Of a DNA stretch of 64,000 nt, positions 25,563 through 35,639 are shown one piece after another (within the stretch, counting starts at the first letter, position 1; every line of letters begins with the position of its first letter). The notes below the pieces were generated by a model. The model ran no database searches, was not told where the DNA came from, and worked only from the letters and a program-made list of their open reading frames with translations. The DNA is from Agromyces sp. 3263 (GTDB lineage: Bacteria > Actinomycetota > Actinomycetes > Actinomycetales > Microbacteriaceae): the NCBI RefSeq assembly GCF_031456545.1, contig NZ_JAVDUV010000001.1, positions 1,116,001 through 1,180,000 on the forward strand, written 5' to 3'. The translations under genes were made by a program, and so were the position numbers.

Positions 25563-27077
25563 ATGCCCATCCGTGTCACAAAGCTGCGGGCCGCGTCGGC
25601 CGCTGCCGCGCTCCTCGGCGCCGGCGCGATCGTCGCCGCGTCGAGCCTCTCCGCGACCGCCGCGCCGGAGCCGTCGCCCGACCAGCCCGGCGGCGCCATC
25701 CGCCACAGCGCGGCAGGCTTCGGCGACGCCGCCGCCCTGGCGCGCTCGCTGCTGCCCACGCCCGCGCGCAACGTCATCCTCCTCATCGGCGACGGCATGG
25801 GCGACAGCGAGATCACGATCGCCCGCGACTACCTCGTCGGGGCCGGCGGCGAGCTGCCCGGCATCGATGCCCTCCCGGTGACGGGCCAGTACACCACCTA
25901 CTCGCTCTACAAGGACGGCGACCCGCTCGCGGGCAAGCCCGACTACACGCCCGACTCCGCGTCGACCGGCACCGGCTGGGCGACCGGCACGAAGACGTAC
26001 GACAACGCGGTCTCGGTCGACATCCACGGCACCGCGCAGAAGACGCTGCTCGAGCTCGCCAAGGCGAACGGCCTGCGCACGGGCGACGTGACCACCTCGG
26101 AGATCCAGGACGCGACGCCCGCCGTGCAGGTCGCCCACGTGGCGGCTCGCAGCTGCTACGGACCCGACAGCCCCAGCTGCGGTGCGGACGCCCTGGCGAA
26201 CGGCGGCGCCGGCTCGATCTCGGAGCAGCTGCTCGACACGCGCCCCGACGTGACGCTCGGCGGCGGCGCGGCGACGTTCGCGCAGACCGCCAAGGCGGGC
26301 GAATGGGCGGGCATGACCCTGCTCGACCAGGCCGAGGACCGCGGCTACGAGGTCGTCACCGACGGCGCCGGCCTCGCGGGACTGTCGAAGGCGAATCAGG
26401 ATGCCCCGGTGCTGGGCCTGTTCGCGGGCGGCAACCTCCCCACCCGCTTCGCCCCGAACACGCCGACCGTCGGCGGCTCGGGCGCGGCCACGGGAGTCGA
26501 GTGCCAGCCGAACCCCGACTACCTCGGGGCATCCGGTGTCACGCTGAAGGCGATGACCGAGAAGTCGATCCAGCTCCTCGACGACAAGAAGTCCAAGAAG
26601 GGCTTCTTCCTGCAGGTCGAGGGCGCCTCCATCGACAAGCGCGACCACGCCGCCGACGCCTGCGGACAGATCGGCGAGACGCAGGACTTCGACGAGGCGG
26701 TGCAGGCGGCGCTCGCGTTCGCCAAGGCCGACAAGAACACCCTCGTGATCGTCACGGCCGACCACGCGCACTCCTCGCAGATCGTCGACGGCCCCACGCC
26801 CGGTCTCGGCACGACGCTCACGACGGTCGAGGGTGCGCCGCTGCGCATCTCCTATGGCACCGCGGCCGCGGGCGGTTCGCAGCAGCACACCGGATCGCAG
26901 CTGCGCATCGCCGCCTACGGCCCGAGCGCGATCGGCGTGCTCGGCCTCACCGACCAGACCGACACGTTCTTCACCATCGCGAACGCGCTGAAGCTGAACA
27001 CGGGCGTGAAGGTGAGCTGGCCGCTGCCGAAGGGACCGCAGGCCACCAAGCCGTGGGACACGCGCCGCGCCGGGTGA
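25563..27077 (+). CDS. phoA: Secreted alkaline phosphatase
   Basis: A 504-aa PhoA-family phosphomonoesterase exported by an N-terminal signal peptide (about 1-34, ending SATAA). Metal site D77 lies in [10 protein letters not shown]; the nucleophile is Ser132 in [26 protein letters not shown] and TADHAHSS hold further metal ligands. It releases phosphate from organic esters outside the cell. AGGAGGAAC precedes ATG at 25563. A Pho box was not recognised. It is divergent from the lyase gene. Confidence 0.92.
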   Translation: MPIRVTKLRAASAAAALLGAGAIVAASSLSATAAPEPSPDQPGGAIRHSAAGFGDAAALARSLLPTPARNVILLIGDGMGDSEITIARDYLVGAGGELPGIDALPVTGQYTTYSLYKDGDPLAGKPDYTPDSASTGTGWATGTKTYDNAVSVDIHGTAQKTLLELAKANGLRTGDVTTSEIQDATPAVQVAHVAARSCYGPDSPSCGADALANGGAGSISEQLLDTRPDVTLGGGAATFAQTAKAGEWAGMTLLDQAEDRGYEVVTDGAGLAGLSKANQDAPVLGLFAGGNLPTRFAPNTPTVGGSGAATGVECQPNPDYLGASGVTLKAMTEKSIQLLDDKKSKKGFFLQVEGASIDKRDHAADACGQIGETQDFDEAVQAALAFAKADKNTLVIVTADHAHSSQIVDGPTPGLGTTLTTVEGAPLRISYGTAAAGGSQQHTGSQLRIAAYGPSAIGVLGLTDQTDTFFTIANALKLNTGVKVSWPLPKGPQATKPWDTRRAG

Positions 27078-27098
27078 GTGCGAGCACGTGAGTGAGCG

Positions 27099-27130
27099 AG
27101 TGCCCCGTCTGCTGAGGCAGGCGGGGCACT
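27099..27130 (+). terminator. Terminator of the alkaline phosphatase gene
   Basis: AGTGCCCCGTCTGC (27099-27112) pairs with GCAGGCGGGGCACT (27117-27130) through 14 positions with one mismatch, around a short TGAG loop. It starts 22 bp after the stop codon. There is no long T-tract, as usual in high-GC actinobacteria. Confidence 0.7.
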
Positions 27131-27171
27131 CCGTCGTCGCGGCTGCCGTGCCCCGGCATCCGCAGTGCGGG

Positions 27172-27735
27172 TCAGCGCCTCGTCTCGTACCGGTTCATCA
27201 CCACCCCGCCGGGAAACGTTCGCGTCTCCAGGAGGTTCAGGTTCACCCAGCTGTCCAGTGCTGCGAAGAACGGCCTGCCGCCCCCCACCAGGACCGGGTG
27301 GGTCACGATCGTGTACTCGTCGACCAGCCCGGCCCGCATCGCCGTCGCGGCGAGCGTGGCACCGCCGACCCGCATCGGCTCGCCGTCCTCGGCCTTCAGG
27401 CGGGTGATCTCGGCGACCGCGTCGCCCTTGACGAGGCGGGCGTTCCAGTCGACCTCGTCGATCGTCGAGGAGAACACCAGCTTGGGTGTGTCCCGCCAGT
27501 TCCGCGCGAACTCGATCTGCGCAGGGGTGGCGTCGGGCTGCTGGTCGCCGGTCGGCCAGTGGGAACTCATCGTCTCCCACAGCTTGCGCCCGTACATCAA
27601 CAGCCCGATCGCCACCTCCTGGTCGAGCCACCATTGGAACAGCTCGTCGCTCGGCGCCCCCCAGCCGATGTCGTCGCCGGACGCGGCGACGTAGCCGTCC
27701 AGCGTCACGTTCATGCCGTAGATCACTTTGCGCAT
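27172..27735 (-). CDS. Dihydrofolate-reductase-family protein (RibD C-terminal-like)
   Basis: A 187-aa NADPH-binding reductase-fold protein. KVIYGMNVTLDGYVAASGDD is the typical N-terminus; LLMYGRKLWETM, then VGGATLAATAMRAGLVDEY and PVLVGGGRPFF follow. These stand-alone homologues are common in actinobacteria, and their substrate is usually unknown; true folate reduction is unlikely. It lies 75 bp downstream of the XRE regulator on the same strand and may be transcribed with it. Confidence 0.82.
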   Translation of the reverse strand: MRKVIYGMNVTLDGYVAASGDDIGWGAPSDELFQWWLDQEVAIGLLMYGRKLWETMSSHWPTGDQQPDATPAQIEFARNWRDTPKLVFSSTIDEVDWNARLVKGDAVAEITRLKAEDGEPMRVGGATLAATAMRAGLVDEYTIVTHPVLVGGGRPFFAALDSWVNLNLLETRTFPGGVVMNRYETRR

Positions 27736-27810
27736 GGCGCCAGCCTGCCGTCATTCGGCCCCCACCGTAAAGGCCGTGCGGCCGAGGGATGTCACCAGGC
27801 GGACGGACGG

Positions 27811-28671
27811 TCACCGAACGGCGGTCTCGGCCACGTTGGCGAGGAGTTGGAGGCGTTCGTGGGTCGGCGAACCTCGTTCCGCGGAGAAGACGACCATCTG
27901 GAGTCCGCGGTCGGATGCGAGGTCCATCGCCTGGAAGGTGAGGTCGAGGTCGCCGACGACGGGATGGTGGACGAGTTTGAGGCCGGTGCGGTGTTCGCGG
28001 ACGTCGTGGGCCCCCCAAAGCCTTCGGAACAGATCGCTGCGGGTGGAGAGTTCGCCGACGAGGTCGGTCAGCTGACGGTCGTAGGGCGACCGGCCGGCTT
28101 CGGCGCGAAGGACGGCCACGATCTGGCGGGCCTGCGCGTCCCATTCACGGTAGAAGGCCTGGGCGCGCGGTTCGAGGAAGATGAATCGGGCGGCGTTGGC
28201 CGGCGGTCGGGCGCCGTCGAGCATTTCTGAGAAGAGGGCCGCCCCGAGCCGGTTGGTGGCGATGGCGTCGAGACGGCCGTTCTGTATGAAGACCGGTACC
28301 GTCGACATGGCGTCGATGGTCTGCCTCATACCGGACGTGAGCTGCGTCTGGCGGATGGTCCGTGCTCGCTGCTGCGGATGAGCCCCCGCGTTGGCGGCGC
28401 GGACCAGGTCATGCAGATGGGCGTGTTCGGCGTCGTCGAGTTGCAGGGCACGGCTGACGCCGTCGATGACGGCTTCGGAGACCCCGGCCGCGTTGCCCCG
28501 CTCGAGGCGTTTGTAGTACTCCGCGCTCATTCCGGCCACCAGCGCGACCTCTTCGCGGCGGAGCCCGGGAACGCGGCGTCGACCGCCGAAGTCGGGCAGC
28601 CCTACCTGCGAGGGCGTGAGCTTCGCGCGGCGCGTGGTGAGAAACTCGCTGATCGCGTCGGAGGCGTCCAT
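27811..28671 (-). CDS. XRE-type regulator with MmyB-like ligand domain
   Basis: A 286-aa transcription factor. The helix-turn-helix (about 31-75, RRVPGLRREEVALVAGMSAEYYKRLERG) and the MmyB-like C-terminal ligand domain (VPVFIQNGRLDAIATNRLGAALF onward) are the standard pair in this family. ATG at 28671 starts the protein just before the helix-turn-helix; the longer frame adds only 11 unsupported residues. It is divergent from an SDR gene, and members of the family often control such neighbouring oxidoreductases. The effector may be a fatty acid-like molecule but is not known. Confidence 0.87.
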   Translation of the reverse strand: MDASDAISEFLTTRRAKLTPSQVGLPDFGGRRRVPGLRREEVALVAGMSAEYYKRLERGNAAGVSEAVIDGVSRALQLDDAEHAHLHDLVRAANAGAHPQQRARTIRQTQLTSGMRQTIDAMSTVPVFIQNGRLDAIATNRLGAALFSEMLDGARPPANAARFIFLEPRAQAFYREWDAQARQIVAVLRAEAGRSPYDRQLTDLVGELSTRSDLFRRLWGAHDVREHRTGLKLVHHPVVGDLDLTFQAMDLASDRGLQMVVFSAERGSPTHERLQLLANVAETAVR

Positions 28672-28701
28672 GCCATCGAAGCTACGCCGACTCAGGGCGC
28701 G

Positions 28702-28728
28702 CATGGGGTCCCTGCCGGGGCACCCATG
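28702..28728. promoter_or_regulatory. Interrupted palindrome between XRE regulator and SDR gene
   Basis: CATGGG (28702-28707) and CCCATG (28723-28728) are 6-bp arms, continued inside by CCC (28709-28711 region) against GGG. The site sits 31 bp from the regulator start and 80 bp from the SDR start, a fitting place for autoregulation and control of the SDR-AKR pair. Confidence 0.45.
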
Positions 28729-28808
28729 GGTAGGGCCACGCTCATTCCGGCGAACTCGCGTTGACTCGGACCATGAGCCGCCGAACGAGCGGCCAACTCG
28801 AGAAGGAC

Positions 28809-29654
28809 ATGAACGTGAGCAGCAACGTGTGGTTCATCACCGGAGCAGGACGAGGGCTCGGGCTCGATATCGCCCAGGCAGCGCTCTCCGCCGGACATTC
28901 GGTCGTCGCAACCGGCCGCGACGCAGCCCGCGTCGAGGCGGCGATCGGTGCCCATGAGCACCTCTTCAGCGTCGCGCTCGACGTGACCGACCCTGCCGGC
29001 GCCGAGCGTGCCACTGCCGCTGCAGTCGACCGCTTCGGGCGCATCGATGTGCTCGTGAACAATGCGGGCAATTTCTACGCGGGCTACTTCGAGAACCTCA
29101 GCCCCGATCAGTTCCGTGCACAGATGGAGACGAACTTCTTCGGCCCGCTCAACGTCACCCGCGCGGTCCTGCCCGTGATGCGCGCACAGCGGGCGGGGCA
29201 GGTCATCACCGTCACGTCCACAGCCGGGCTCGTGGGGGGCGAGTTCACTTCTGCGTACGCCGCATCGAAGTTCGCCCTCGAGGGGTGGATGGAATCCCTT
29301 CGCTTCGAGGTCGAACCGTTCGGCATCACGACGATGTCGGTCGAGCCCGGGTTCTTCCGCACTGAACTCCTCGTCGAGGGCGCCTCCACCATCTGGCCCG
29401 AGCTCGACATCCCCGACTACGCCGAACGCACCGCGCAGACGATCGGGGCGTGGAGGAGCATGAACGGGCAGCAGGTCGGCGATCCCGGGAAGCTCGGCCG
29501 TGCATTGGTCACGCTCTCCGGCTCGGGCCGGCTCCCGCTTCGCTTCGTGGCCGGGGCGGACGCGATGGGCGCGGTCGAACGCAACCTCGCCACCATCCAC
29601 GGTCAGGTCGATGCGAACCGCGACCTGTCGGCTTCGCTCTCCTACAGCGCGTAA
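28809..29654 (+). CDS. Short-chain dehydrogenase/reductase
   Basis: A 281-aa NAD(P)-dependent oxidoreductase of the classical SDR type. TGAGRGLG (11-18) binds the cofactor, NNAG follows, and the catalytic SxnYxxxK is seen in VTSTAGL...AYAASKFALEG. The substrate is unknown. ATG at 28809 has AGAAGGA upstream; the earlier in-frame start lacks this. The aldo-keto reductase gene follows after 24 bp, so the two form an operon divergent from the XRE regulator. Confidence 0.88.
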   Translation: MNVSSNVWFITGAGRGLGLDIAQAALSAGHSVVATGRDAARVEAAIGAHEHLFSVALDVTDPAGAERATAAAVDRFGRIDVLVNNAGNFYAGYFENLSPDQFRAQMETNFFGPLNVTRAVLPVMRAQRAGQVITVTSTAGLVGGEFTSAYAASKFALEGWMESLRFEVEPFGITTMSVEPGFFRTELLVEGASTIWPELDIPDYAERTAQTIGAWRSMNGQQVGDPGKLGRALVTLSGSGRLPLRFVAGADAMGAVERNLATIHGQVDANRDLSASLSYSA

Positions 29655-29678
29655 CCCGACCCGGACCGGAGAACACGG

Positions 29679-30659
<981 letters not shown>

Positions 30660-30733
30660 GTGTGTTCGCGGCAGGGACAGCGCGTCGAGCGATTGAGGGG
30701 AACCGAACTCGGGTTCGCGGAGTCCTGCTGTTG

Positions 30734-30807
30734 TAGCGAGGGCGGGACTCGAACCCGCGACACCACGATTATGAGCCGTGTGCTCTAACCACCTGAGCTA
30801 CCCCGCC
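30734..30807 (-). tRNA. tRNA-Met (CAT), elongator type
   Basis: The complement folds as a 74-nt cloverleaf. Acceptor GGCGGGG pairs with CCTCGCT through two G-U pairs, the D arm has GCTC/GAGC, the anticodon loop is CTCATAA, the T arm GCGGG-TTCGAGT-CCCGC, and the discriminator is A. CCA is not encoded. The acceptor and D arm are not those of initiator tRNA. A lysidine-modified tRNA-Ile2 is the alternative reading of a CAT anticodon. Confidence 0.9.
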
Positions 30808-30842
30808 GGGTAGGCCTCGTCGGTCGAACCGAAGAGAACCAG

Positions 30843-30914
<72 letters not shown>

Positions 30915-31035
30915 GTGTGCCGCAATCGGCAACCGTACGAGGATATCACCTCGGAGGGCGTGGTCCGAACCGCGGCGGCGACGTCCACGGCGGCCACTCC
31001 GAAGGGGCTTCCGCGGCACTGCATTGCACCTCCCT

Positions 31036-31055
31036 GCACCCCCGTATTGGGGTGC
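31036..31055. other. Short hairpin in the gap before the CIS regulator
   Basis: GCACCCC (31036-31042) and GGGGTGC (31049-31055) frame a CGTATT loop. The 242-bp gap 30915-31156 contains no other recognisable feature apart from the tRNA promoter region on the minus strand. Function unclear; a weak terminator or operator is possible. Confidence 0.3.
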
Positions 31056-31156
31056 GGAGTGGGCGTGCCATCCGTGCTGACCCTCATGCGGCGCGGCAGG
31101 GGCGAGCGTAGCGTGAGCGCGTTCGGGTGGGTTCGACCGTCTTGGGGTGACGGGTC

Positions 31157-33784
31157 ATGGGGTGCAGTGCGGGGTCGACGGCGTCGTCAGCCGGGGGCGT
31201 CCGGCGCGTGCGCCTGCACGCCCGGCTTCAGGCACCGGTCGTCTTCGTCGTCGGCGCGACGGGAGCGGGGAAGTCGACCCTCGTGCGTCACGCACTGGAC
31301 GAGGACGGGGCATCCGCTCGCATCGTCACGGCCGGACGCGACTGGCAACGGCCGGAGGTCGCCGCCCGGATGCTGGCCGAGGCCACGCGGGGCCGGCCCG
31401 CATCGCTGGCGATCGACGACGCCCACCACCTGATCGGCTCGGCATCGGAACGGGTGCTCGAGGGCTTCCTCGACGAGGGCCGCGTGCCGCGGGTCGTCGT
31501 CGCCTCCCGCACCATGCCGTCCTTCGAGGTCAAGGGCGACGCGCTCGTGACCGCACCCGAGTTGGCCTTCCGGCTCGACGAGGTGGTAGCCCTGGTGCGC
31601 GCGCACGGCGGCCCTCGGATCGAGCTCGAGACGGCGTCGCGCCTCCGGGCCGAGACGGCAGGGTGGGCCGAGCCGATCCGCCTGCTCGCGCGCGTGGCCG
31701 AGCGCGTCGATCCGGACTCGCTCGACCGCGAGATGGCCGCGACGCTCGGCGGCGACTTCGCCGCGGTGTGGCTCGAGCGGATGCTGGCCGAACTCCAGCC
31801 GCGCGTGGAGGCCGCGCTCGCCGCCTCGAGCGGGCTCCCCTCTCTCGACCTCGCCCGGTGCTCGCGACTGCTCGGCGAGACAGACGGCGCCGCGCTGATC
31901 CGCGCGCTCGACGACGGCGAGGTCATGCACGGCCGCACGCAGGGTGGCCGGCGGGCGCTGCCGCCGGTGCTCCGACGGCACCTCCTCGCACGGATGTCCC
32001 CGTCGGCACGCGTGGCGGCGGGGGAGGCCGCCGCGCGGGTGCTCCTCGAGGACGAGGCGATGACGGATGCCGCGGACGCGCTCGCGCACGGCGGCGCGTG
32101 GCCGTCACTCGGGCACCTGCTCGTGGCCGACCCGGCGGCAGGGCGCTCCCCCGGACGATGGGCGGCACGGGTCCCCGCGCACGTGGGGCAGCGGACTCCG
32201 GCGATCGGCGACGCGGTCGAGCGTGCGCGTGCCGGGGAACGGCTGACGCTCGTCGGCACCCGCTCGGGCCGCGCCGCGCTCACCGCGCGGGGGCCGGTCC
32301 CCATCGCGACGCTCGACCGCGGTTCCGAGCTGCTGGCCTCCGCCGGCGCCCGCTTGCGGCGAGGCGACGCGACCGGCGCCGTGCCGCTGCTCCGCCGCGC
32401 GCTCCGATCCGCCGAGGCGCCCGAGGAGTCCATCGCCGCACGGCTCGCGCTCGCCGTGCTCCGCGTTCCCCTGGCCTCGGCGACGACGACCATGCAGGCG
32501 CTCTGCGCCCTCGAGGGCGACGCCGTCGAGCTCGGGCTCTCCGGCTTGGCCCGGGTCATCCGCGGGGCCATTGCGGCGAACTGCCTCGGCGCACCGAGAC
32601 GCGCGGTGCGCGAGGTCGTCGAACGGTGCGAGCTGTACGACGACGACCTCGGCGCCGCGATCGTCGAGGGCATCGATGTGCTGGCGCAGCTGCGGCGCGG
32701 CGCGGTCGACGTCGACGAGGCCATCGCCTTCGCGGAACGCTGCGATCGGCTCGGAGAAGCCGAAGCCGCTGTCTGGGCTCGCGCCGCAGCGGTGCTCGGA
32801 GCCGCGGCGGCGCGATCGCCCAGGTTGCCCGACCTCGTCTCCACCGCCGAGGCCTCCGCGGTCGCGACCGACCTCGAGGGCCCGCGTGCCCTGCTCGACG
32901 CAGCGGCCGCGCTCACGTGCGGCGGGGAGGACGCGGTGCGGCACGCGGCATCCGCTCATCGGATCGCCCGGCTGTCGGGACTCCCGCGCGTGCCCCTCGT
33001 GCCGTCGCTGGTGCCGCGCGTGCCCACCGACGTCGTCATCGCACGACCGGCCACGCAGGAACGGCCGCACGACCCGGCGCTCGCGGTGTCGTGCTTCGGC
33101 GGATTCCGCGTGCGCATCGACGGCGCCGACGCCGACCTGCGGGGGCTCCGGCCCCAGGCGCGCAGCCTGTTGCGGATGCTCGCGCTCAACGCGGGCGCGC
33201 CCCTGCACCGCGAGCTCATCGCCGACGCGCTCTGGGGCGAGCTCGGCACGGAATCGGCGCTGCATGCCCTGCACGTCAGCATCTCGAGCCTGCGCCGGGT
33301 GCTGCCGATCGACGACGGCTCGTCGCGGTTCGTCGTCGAGCGCGACGGGGAGGCCTACCGACTCGGCATCGCCGACCGGGCGCACTGCGACCTGTCGGAC
33401 TTCGACGACCACCTCGCCGCAGCCGCGACCGCGAAGTCGCGTGGCGACCTCGCCTCGGCGGCGTCGGGCCTGCGGCACGCGCTCGGCCTCTACACCGGCG
33501 ACGTGCTGCCCGAGGACGGCCCCGCGGAGTGGGCGATCGGCGCCCGCGAGCGGTACCGGCTCCGGGCGGCGGAGGCCGCGAACTCGCTCTCCCACCTCGA
33601 GGCGCACCTCGGCGACACGCGAGCCGCCGTGGCCGCGGCGAGCCGCGCGGTCGAGATCGACCCGTGGCTCGACGAGTCGTGGCGCACGCTCGTTCGGATG
33701 CACCGGCACGCGGGCGACGATGTCGCCGCTCTGCGCGCGCGCGACGGATACCACCGCATGCGCGAGGCGCTCGGCATCGAGTGA
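31157..33784 (+). CDS. SARP-like ATPase transcriptional regulator at the CIS locus edge
   Basis: An 875-aa regulator. The N-terminal P-loop ATPase has Walker A GATGAGKST (33-41) and Walker B SLAIDDAHH. The long middle is helical and TPR-like. A winged helix starts near 640 (CFGGFRVRIDGADADLRGLRPQ removed of detail: pattern FGGFRV...LRPQARSLLRML), then a BTAD domain runs from about 745 to the end, as in AfsR/SARP activators. The domain order is reversed relative to AfsR. It lies tail-to-tail with the CIS operon, 40 bp from its last gene, and is the likely pathway regulator. The ATG at 31157 has only a weak ribosome-binding site. Confidence 0.82.
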   Translation: MGCSAGSTASSAGGVRRVRLHARLQAPVVFVVGATGAGKSTLVRHALDEDGASARIVTAGRDWQRPEVAARMLAEATRGRPASLAIDDAHHLIGSASERVLEGFLDEGRVPRVVVASRTMPSFEVKGDALVTAPELAFRLDEVVALVRAHGGPRIELETASRLRAETAGWAEPIRLLARVAERVDPDSLDREMAATLGGDFAAVWLERMLAELQPRVEAALAASSGLPSLDLARCSRLLGETDGAALIRALDDGEVMHGRTQGGRRALPPVLRRHLLARMSPSARVAAGEAAARVLLEDEAMTDAADALAHGGAWPSLGHLLVADPAAGRSPGRWAARVPAHVGQRTPAIGDAVERARAGERLTLVGTRSGRAALTARGPVPIATLDRGSELLASAGARLRRGDATGAVPLLRRALRSAEAPEESIAARLALAVLRVPLASATTTMQALCALEGDAVELGLSGLARVIRGAIAANCLGAPRRAVREVVERCELYDDDLGAAIVEGIDVLAQLRRGAVDVDEAIAFAERCDRLGEAEAAVWARAAAVLGAAAARSPRLPDLVSTAEASAVATDLEGPRALLDAAAALTCGGEDAVRHAASAHRIARLSGLPRVPLVPSLVPRVPTDVVIARPATQERPHDPALAVSCFGGFRVRIDGADADLRGLRPQARSLLRMLALNAGAPLHRELIADALWGELGTESALHALHVSISSLRRVLPIDDGSSRFVVERDGEAYRLGIADRAHCDLSDFDDHLAAAATAKSRGDLASAASGLRHALGLYTGDVLPEDGPAEWAIGARERYRLRAAEAANSLSHLEAHLGDTRAAVAAASRAVEIDPWLDESWRTLVRMHRHAGDDVAALRARDGYHRMREALGIE

Positions 33785-33824
33785 GCCCGGTCGGCCGCGG
33801 ACCCGACGGCTCGCGGAGCCCGCG

Positions 33825-35084
33825 TCACCGCCCGAGGAACTCGACCTCGGCGACCGCCACGTGCGTGGCGTCGGTCGCGCCGTGGGCGCCCTCGAGGGTC
33901 AGGCGCACGGCGGTCACGTCATCGATTCCGAGCTCGAAGCGCTGGGGCCCCGGCTCATCGGCGAGGGTGAGGTCGACCTCGTGCGGCACCCCGGCCGAGT
34001 CGATCGCCGTCACGCCGAGCACGGCCGGGCGCCCCTCGGCGAGGAAGACGGCCTGGTCGGCGGATGCCCCGGGCGACACCTGCACCGCCACGAGCCGGAA
34101 CGGCTGGGCGAAGCTGGCCTCGAGGTACTCGCCGTCGGCGGGGCCGGTGGGCGCGGGCGCCCAGGAGCGGTCTGCGAAGCCGTCGTGCGCGAGCTCGGCG
34201 CCCCGGCCGTCGGCGGCACTCGACGCGACGAGCGCGACGGGATTCTGCGCACTCGAGTCGACCACCCGGTCGCCGATCGCCGCCACGAACCCGGCGATGG
34301 GGCCGCGCGCGAACCAGGCCACGGCACCGAGCACGACGATGATCGCCGGCACCACGATCCAAGCGGGGCGGATGCGGCGCCGCTTCGTCTTCGGCCGGGT
34401 CCCGGCGGCGGCCTGCTGCGACCTCGGCTGCGTGCGATTCGCGGTCGCGCCGAGCGGCGCCGCGCAGTGGCGGCAGAAGTGTCGGCCCGGGGCGTTGCCC
34501 GTTCCGCAGCGCCAGCAGACGATGTCGCCCGGCTTGACCGTCTCCCCCACCGGTCGCGGCGCTCGCTTCGGAGCATGCTGCGGCACCGCGGCGGGCTTGC
34601 GTGCGGCGGGTGCGGTCGGCGCGACCGGGCCCGGCACGGCGGGTGCGGGCGCTGCGGGGGCGGGCGGAGTGGCCACGGGGTCCTCTGGGCTCGGCGCCGC
34701 CACCACCGCCGCCGGTTTCGCGAGGTGCGGAGTGGCCAGCATTGCCTCGAGCCGCGGGTCGGGTCGAGGTTCGGGTTCGGGTTCGGGTTCCGGCGCGAGC
34801 TCGGGGTCGGGCGCGGGCTCGGGCTCCGGCGCCGTCTCCGCCTGCGGCTCCGGTTCCGGCACCGCCGGGGGCTCGGGGTCGGACGCGGGCTCGGGCGTGG
34901 CGTCGGGATCGGGCTCCGGCTCCGCCTCGGGCTCGCGGAGCGCGGCAGCCGCCTCGTCGATCGGCTGCGACGCGGCATCCGTCGCCCCACCGCGATCCCA
35001 GGCCAGGTACGAGCCGCACTGCCCGCAGAAGTCGTCGCCGTCGTCGTTCATCGCGCCGCACTCGGCGCAGCGGATGCCGCTCAC
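33825..35084 (-). CDS. Zinc-ribbon membrane protein of the CIS locus, CisA-like
   Basis: A 419-aa bitopic membrane protein. Zinc ribbon 1 uses C6, C9, C20 and C23. A Glu-Pro repeat region (50-110) and a Pro/Ala-rich linker follow. Zinc ribbon 2 uses C190, C193, C204 and C207. A basic stretch (231-240) leads into one transmembrane helix (241-259). The outer domain (260-419) looks like a discoidin-type carbohydrate-binding fold. Position beside the baseplate genes and this topology recall Streptomyces CisA, the membrane factor needed for CIS firing; homology was not tested. GTG at 35084 overlaps the Cis12 stop by four bases. Confidence 0.72.
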   Translation of the reverse strand: MSGIRCAECGAMNDDGDDFCGQCGSYLAWDRGGATDAASQPIDEAAAALREPEAEPEPDPDATPEPASDPEPPAVPEPEPQAETAPEPEPAPDPELAPEPEPEPEPRPDPRLEAMLATPHLAKPAAVVAAPSPEDPVATPPAPAAPAPAVPGPVAPTAPAARKPAAVPQHAPKRAPRPVGETVKPGDIVCWRCGTGNAPGRHFCRHCAAPLGATANRTQPRSQQAAAGTRPKTKRRRIRPAWIVVPAIIVVLGAVAWFARGPIAGFVAAIGDRVVDSSAQNPVALVASSAADGRGAELAHDGFADRSWAPAPTGPADGEYLEASFAQPFRLVAVQVSPGASADQAVFLAEGRPAVLGVTAIDSAGVPHEVDLTLADEPGPQRFELGIDDVTAVRLTLEGAHGATDATHVAVAEVEFLGR

Positions 35085-35638
35085 GTCGCACCCCCGCCCG
35101 TGACCTCGATGACCGTGCGGATGTGCGCGGGCACGACCCGGCGCGCGGCCCGCTCGAGCCGGCGCCGCGCCTCGGCCTCGTCGCCAGAGGCGAGCTTCAC
35201 CGCGATGCGCACCTCGGCCGCGGGCGTGCCGGGGAGCGCGCCGTGCGGCGTGCCCGACCACGCCGACGCACCCGACTCGGTGACGGCGACCTCGGCCTCG
35301 GGGCCGGCGGCGAGCAGCATCGCGTCGCGGATCCCGGCGGCGGTTCCTGCACGTCGGTGCAGGGCCGCCGCCCCCGCGACGATGCGGCGCCGATGCTCGA
35401 CCGACCACGCGGCATCCAGCTCGACGTCGACCCAGCCGGCGAGCCAGTCGAGGAAGTCGGGCGGGGTGGTCTGCGGGCGCAGGTAGGAGTCGAGGTTGTC
35501 GAGCACGGCGAAGACCGGCGCGAGTGAGGTGTCGAACGCGCCCAGGAACCGCTGGAGGAACTCGTCCTCCTGCAGCACCGCGGGCAGCCGGTCGATGACG
35601 GGGACCGGGCTGTCGAGACCGCCGATGACGCCGCGCAC
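35081..35638 (-). CDS. cis12: CIS baseplate protein, phage tail protein I-like (Cis12)
   Basis: A 185-aa protein of the P2 gpI/TIGR02242-like group found in CIS clusters. [22 protein letters not shown], then [17 protein letters not shown] and [16 protein letters not shown] are the diagnostic blocks. It joins the wedge of the baseplate together with the J-like protein. The start is GTG at 35638, one base past the Cis11 stop, so translation is coupled. Confidence 0.87.
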   Translation of the reverse strand: MRGVIGGLDSPVPVIDRLPAVLQEDEFLQRFLGAFDTSLAPVFAVLDNLDSYLRPQTTPPDFLDWLAGWVDVELDAAWSVEHRRRIVAGAAALHRRAGTAAGIRDAMLLAAGPEAEVAVTESGASAWSGTPHGALPGTPAAEVRIAVKLASGDEAEARRRLERAARRVVPAHIRTVIEVTGGGAT

Positions 35639-35639
35639 C

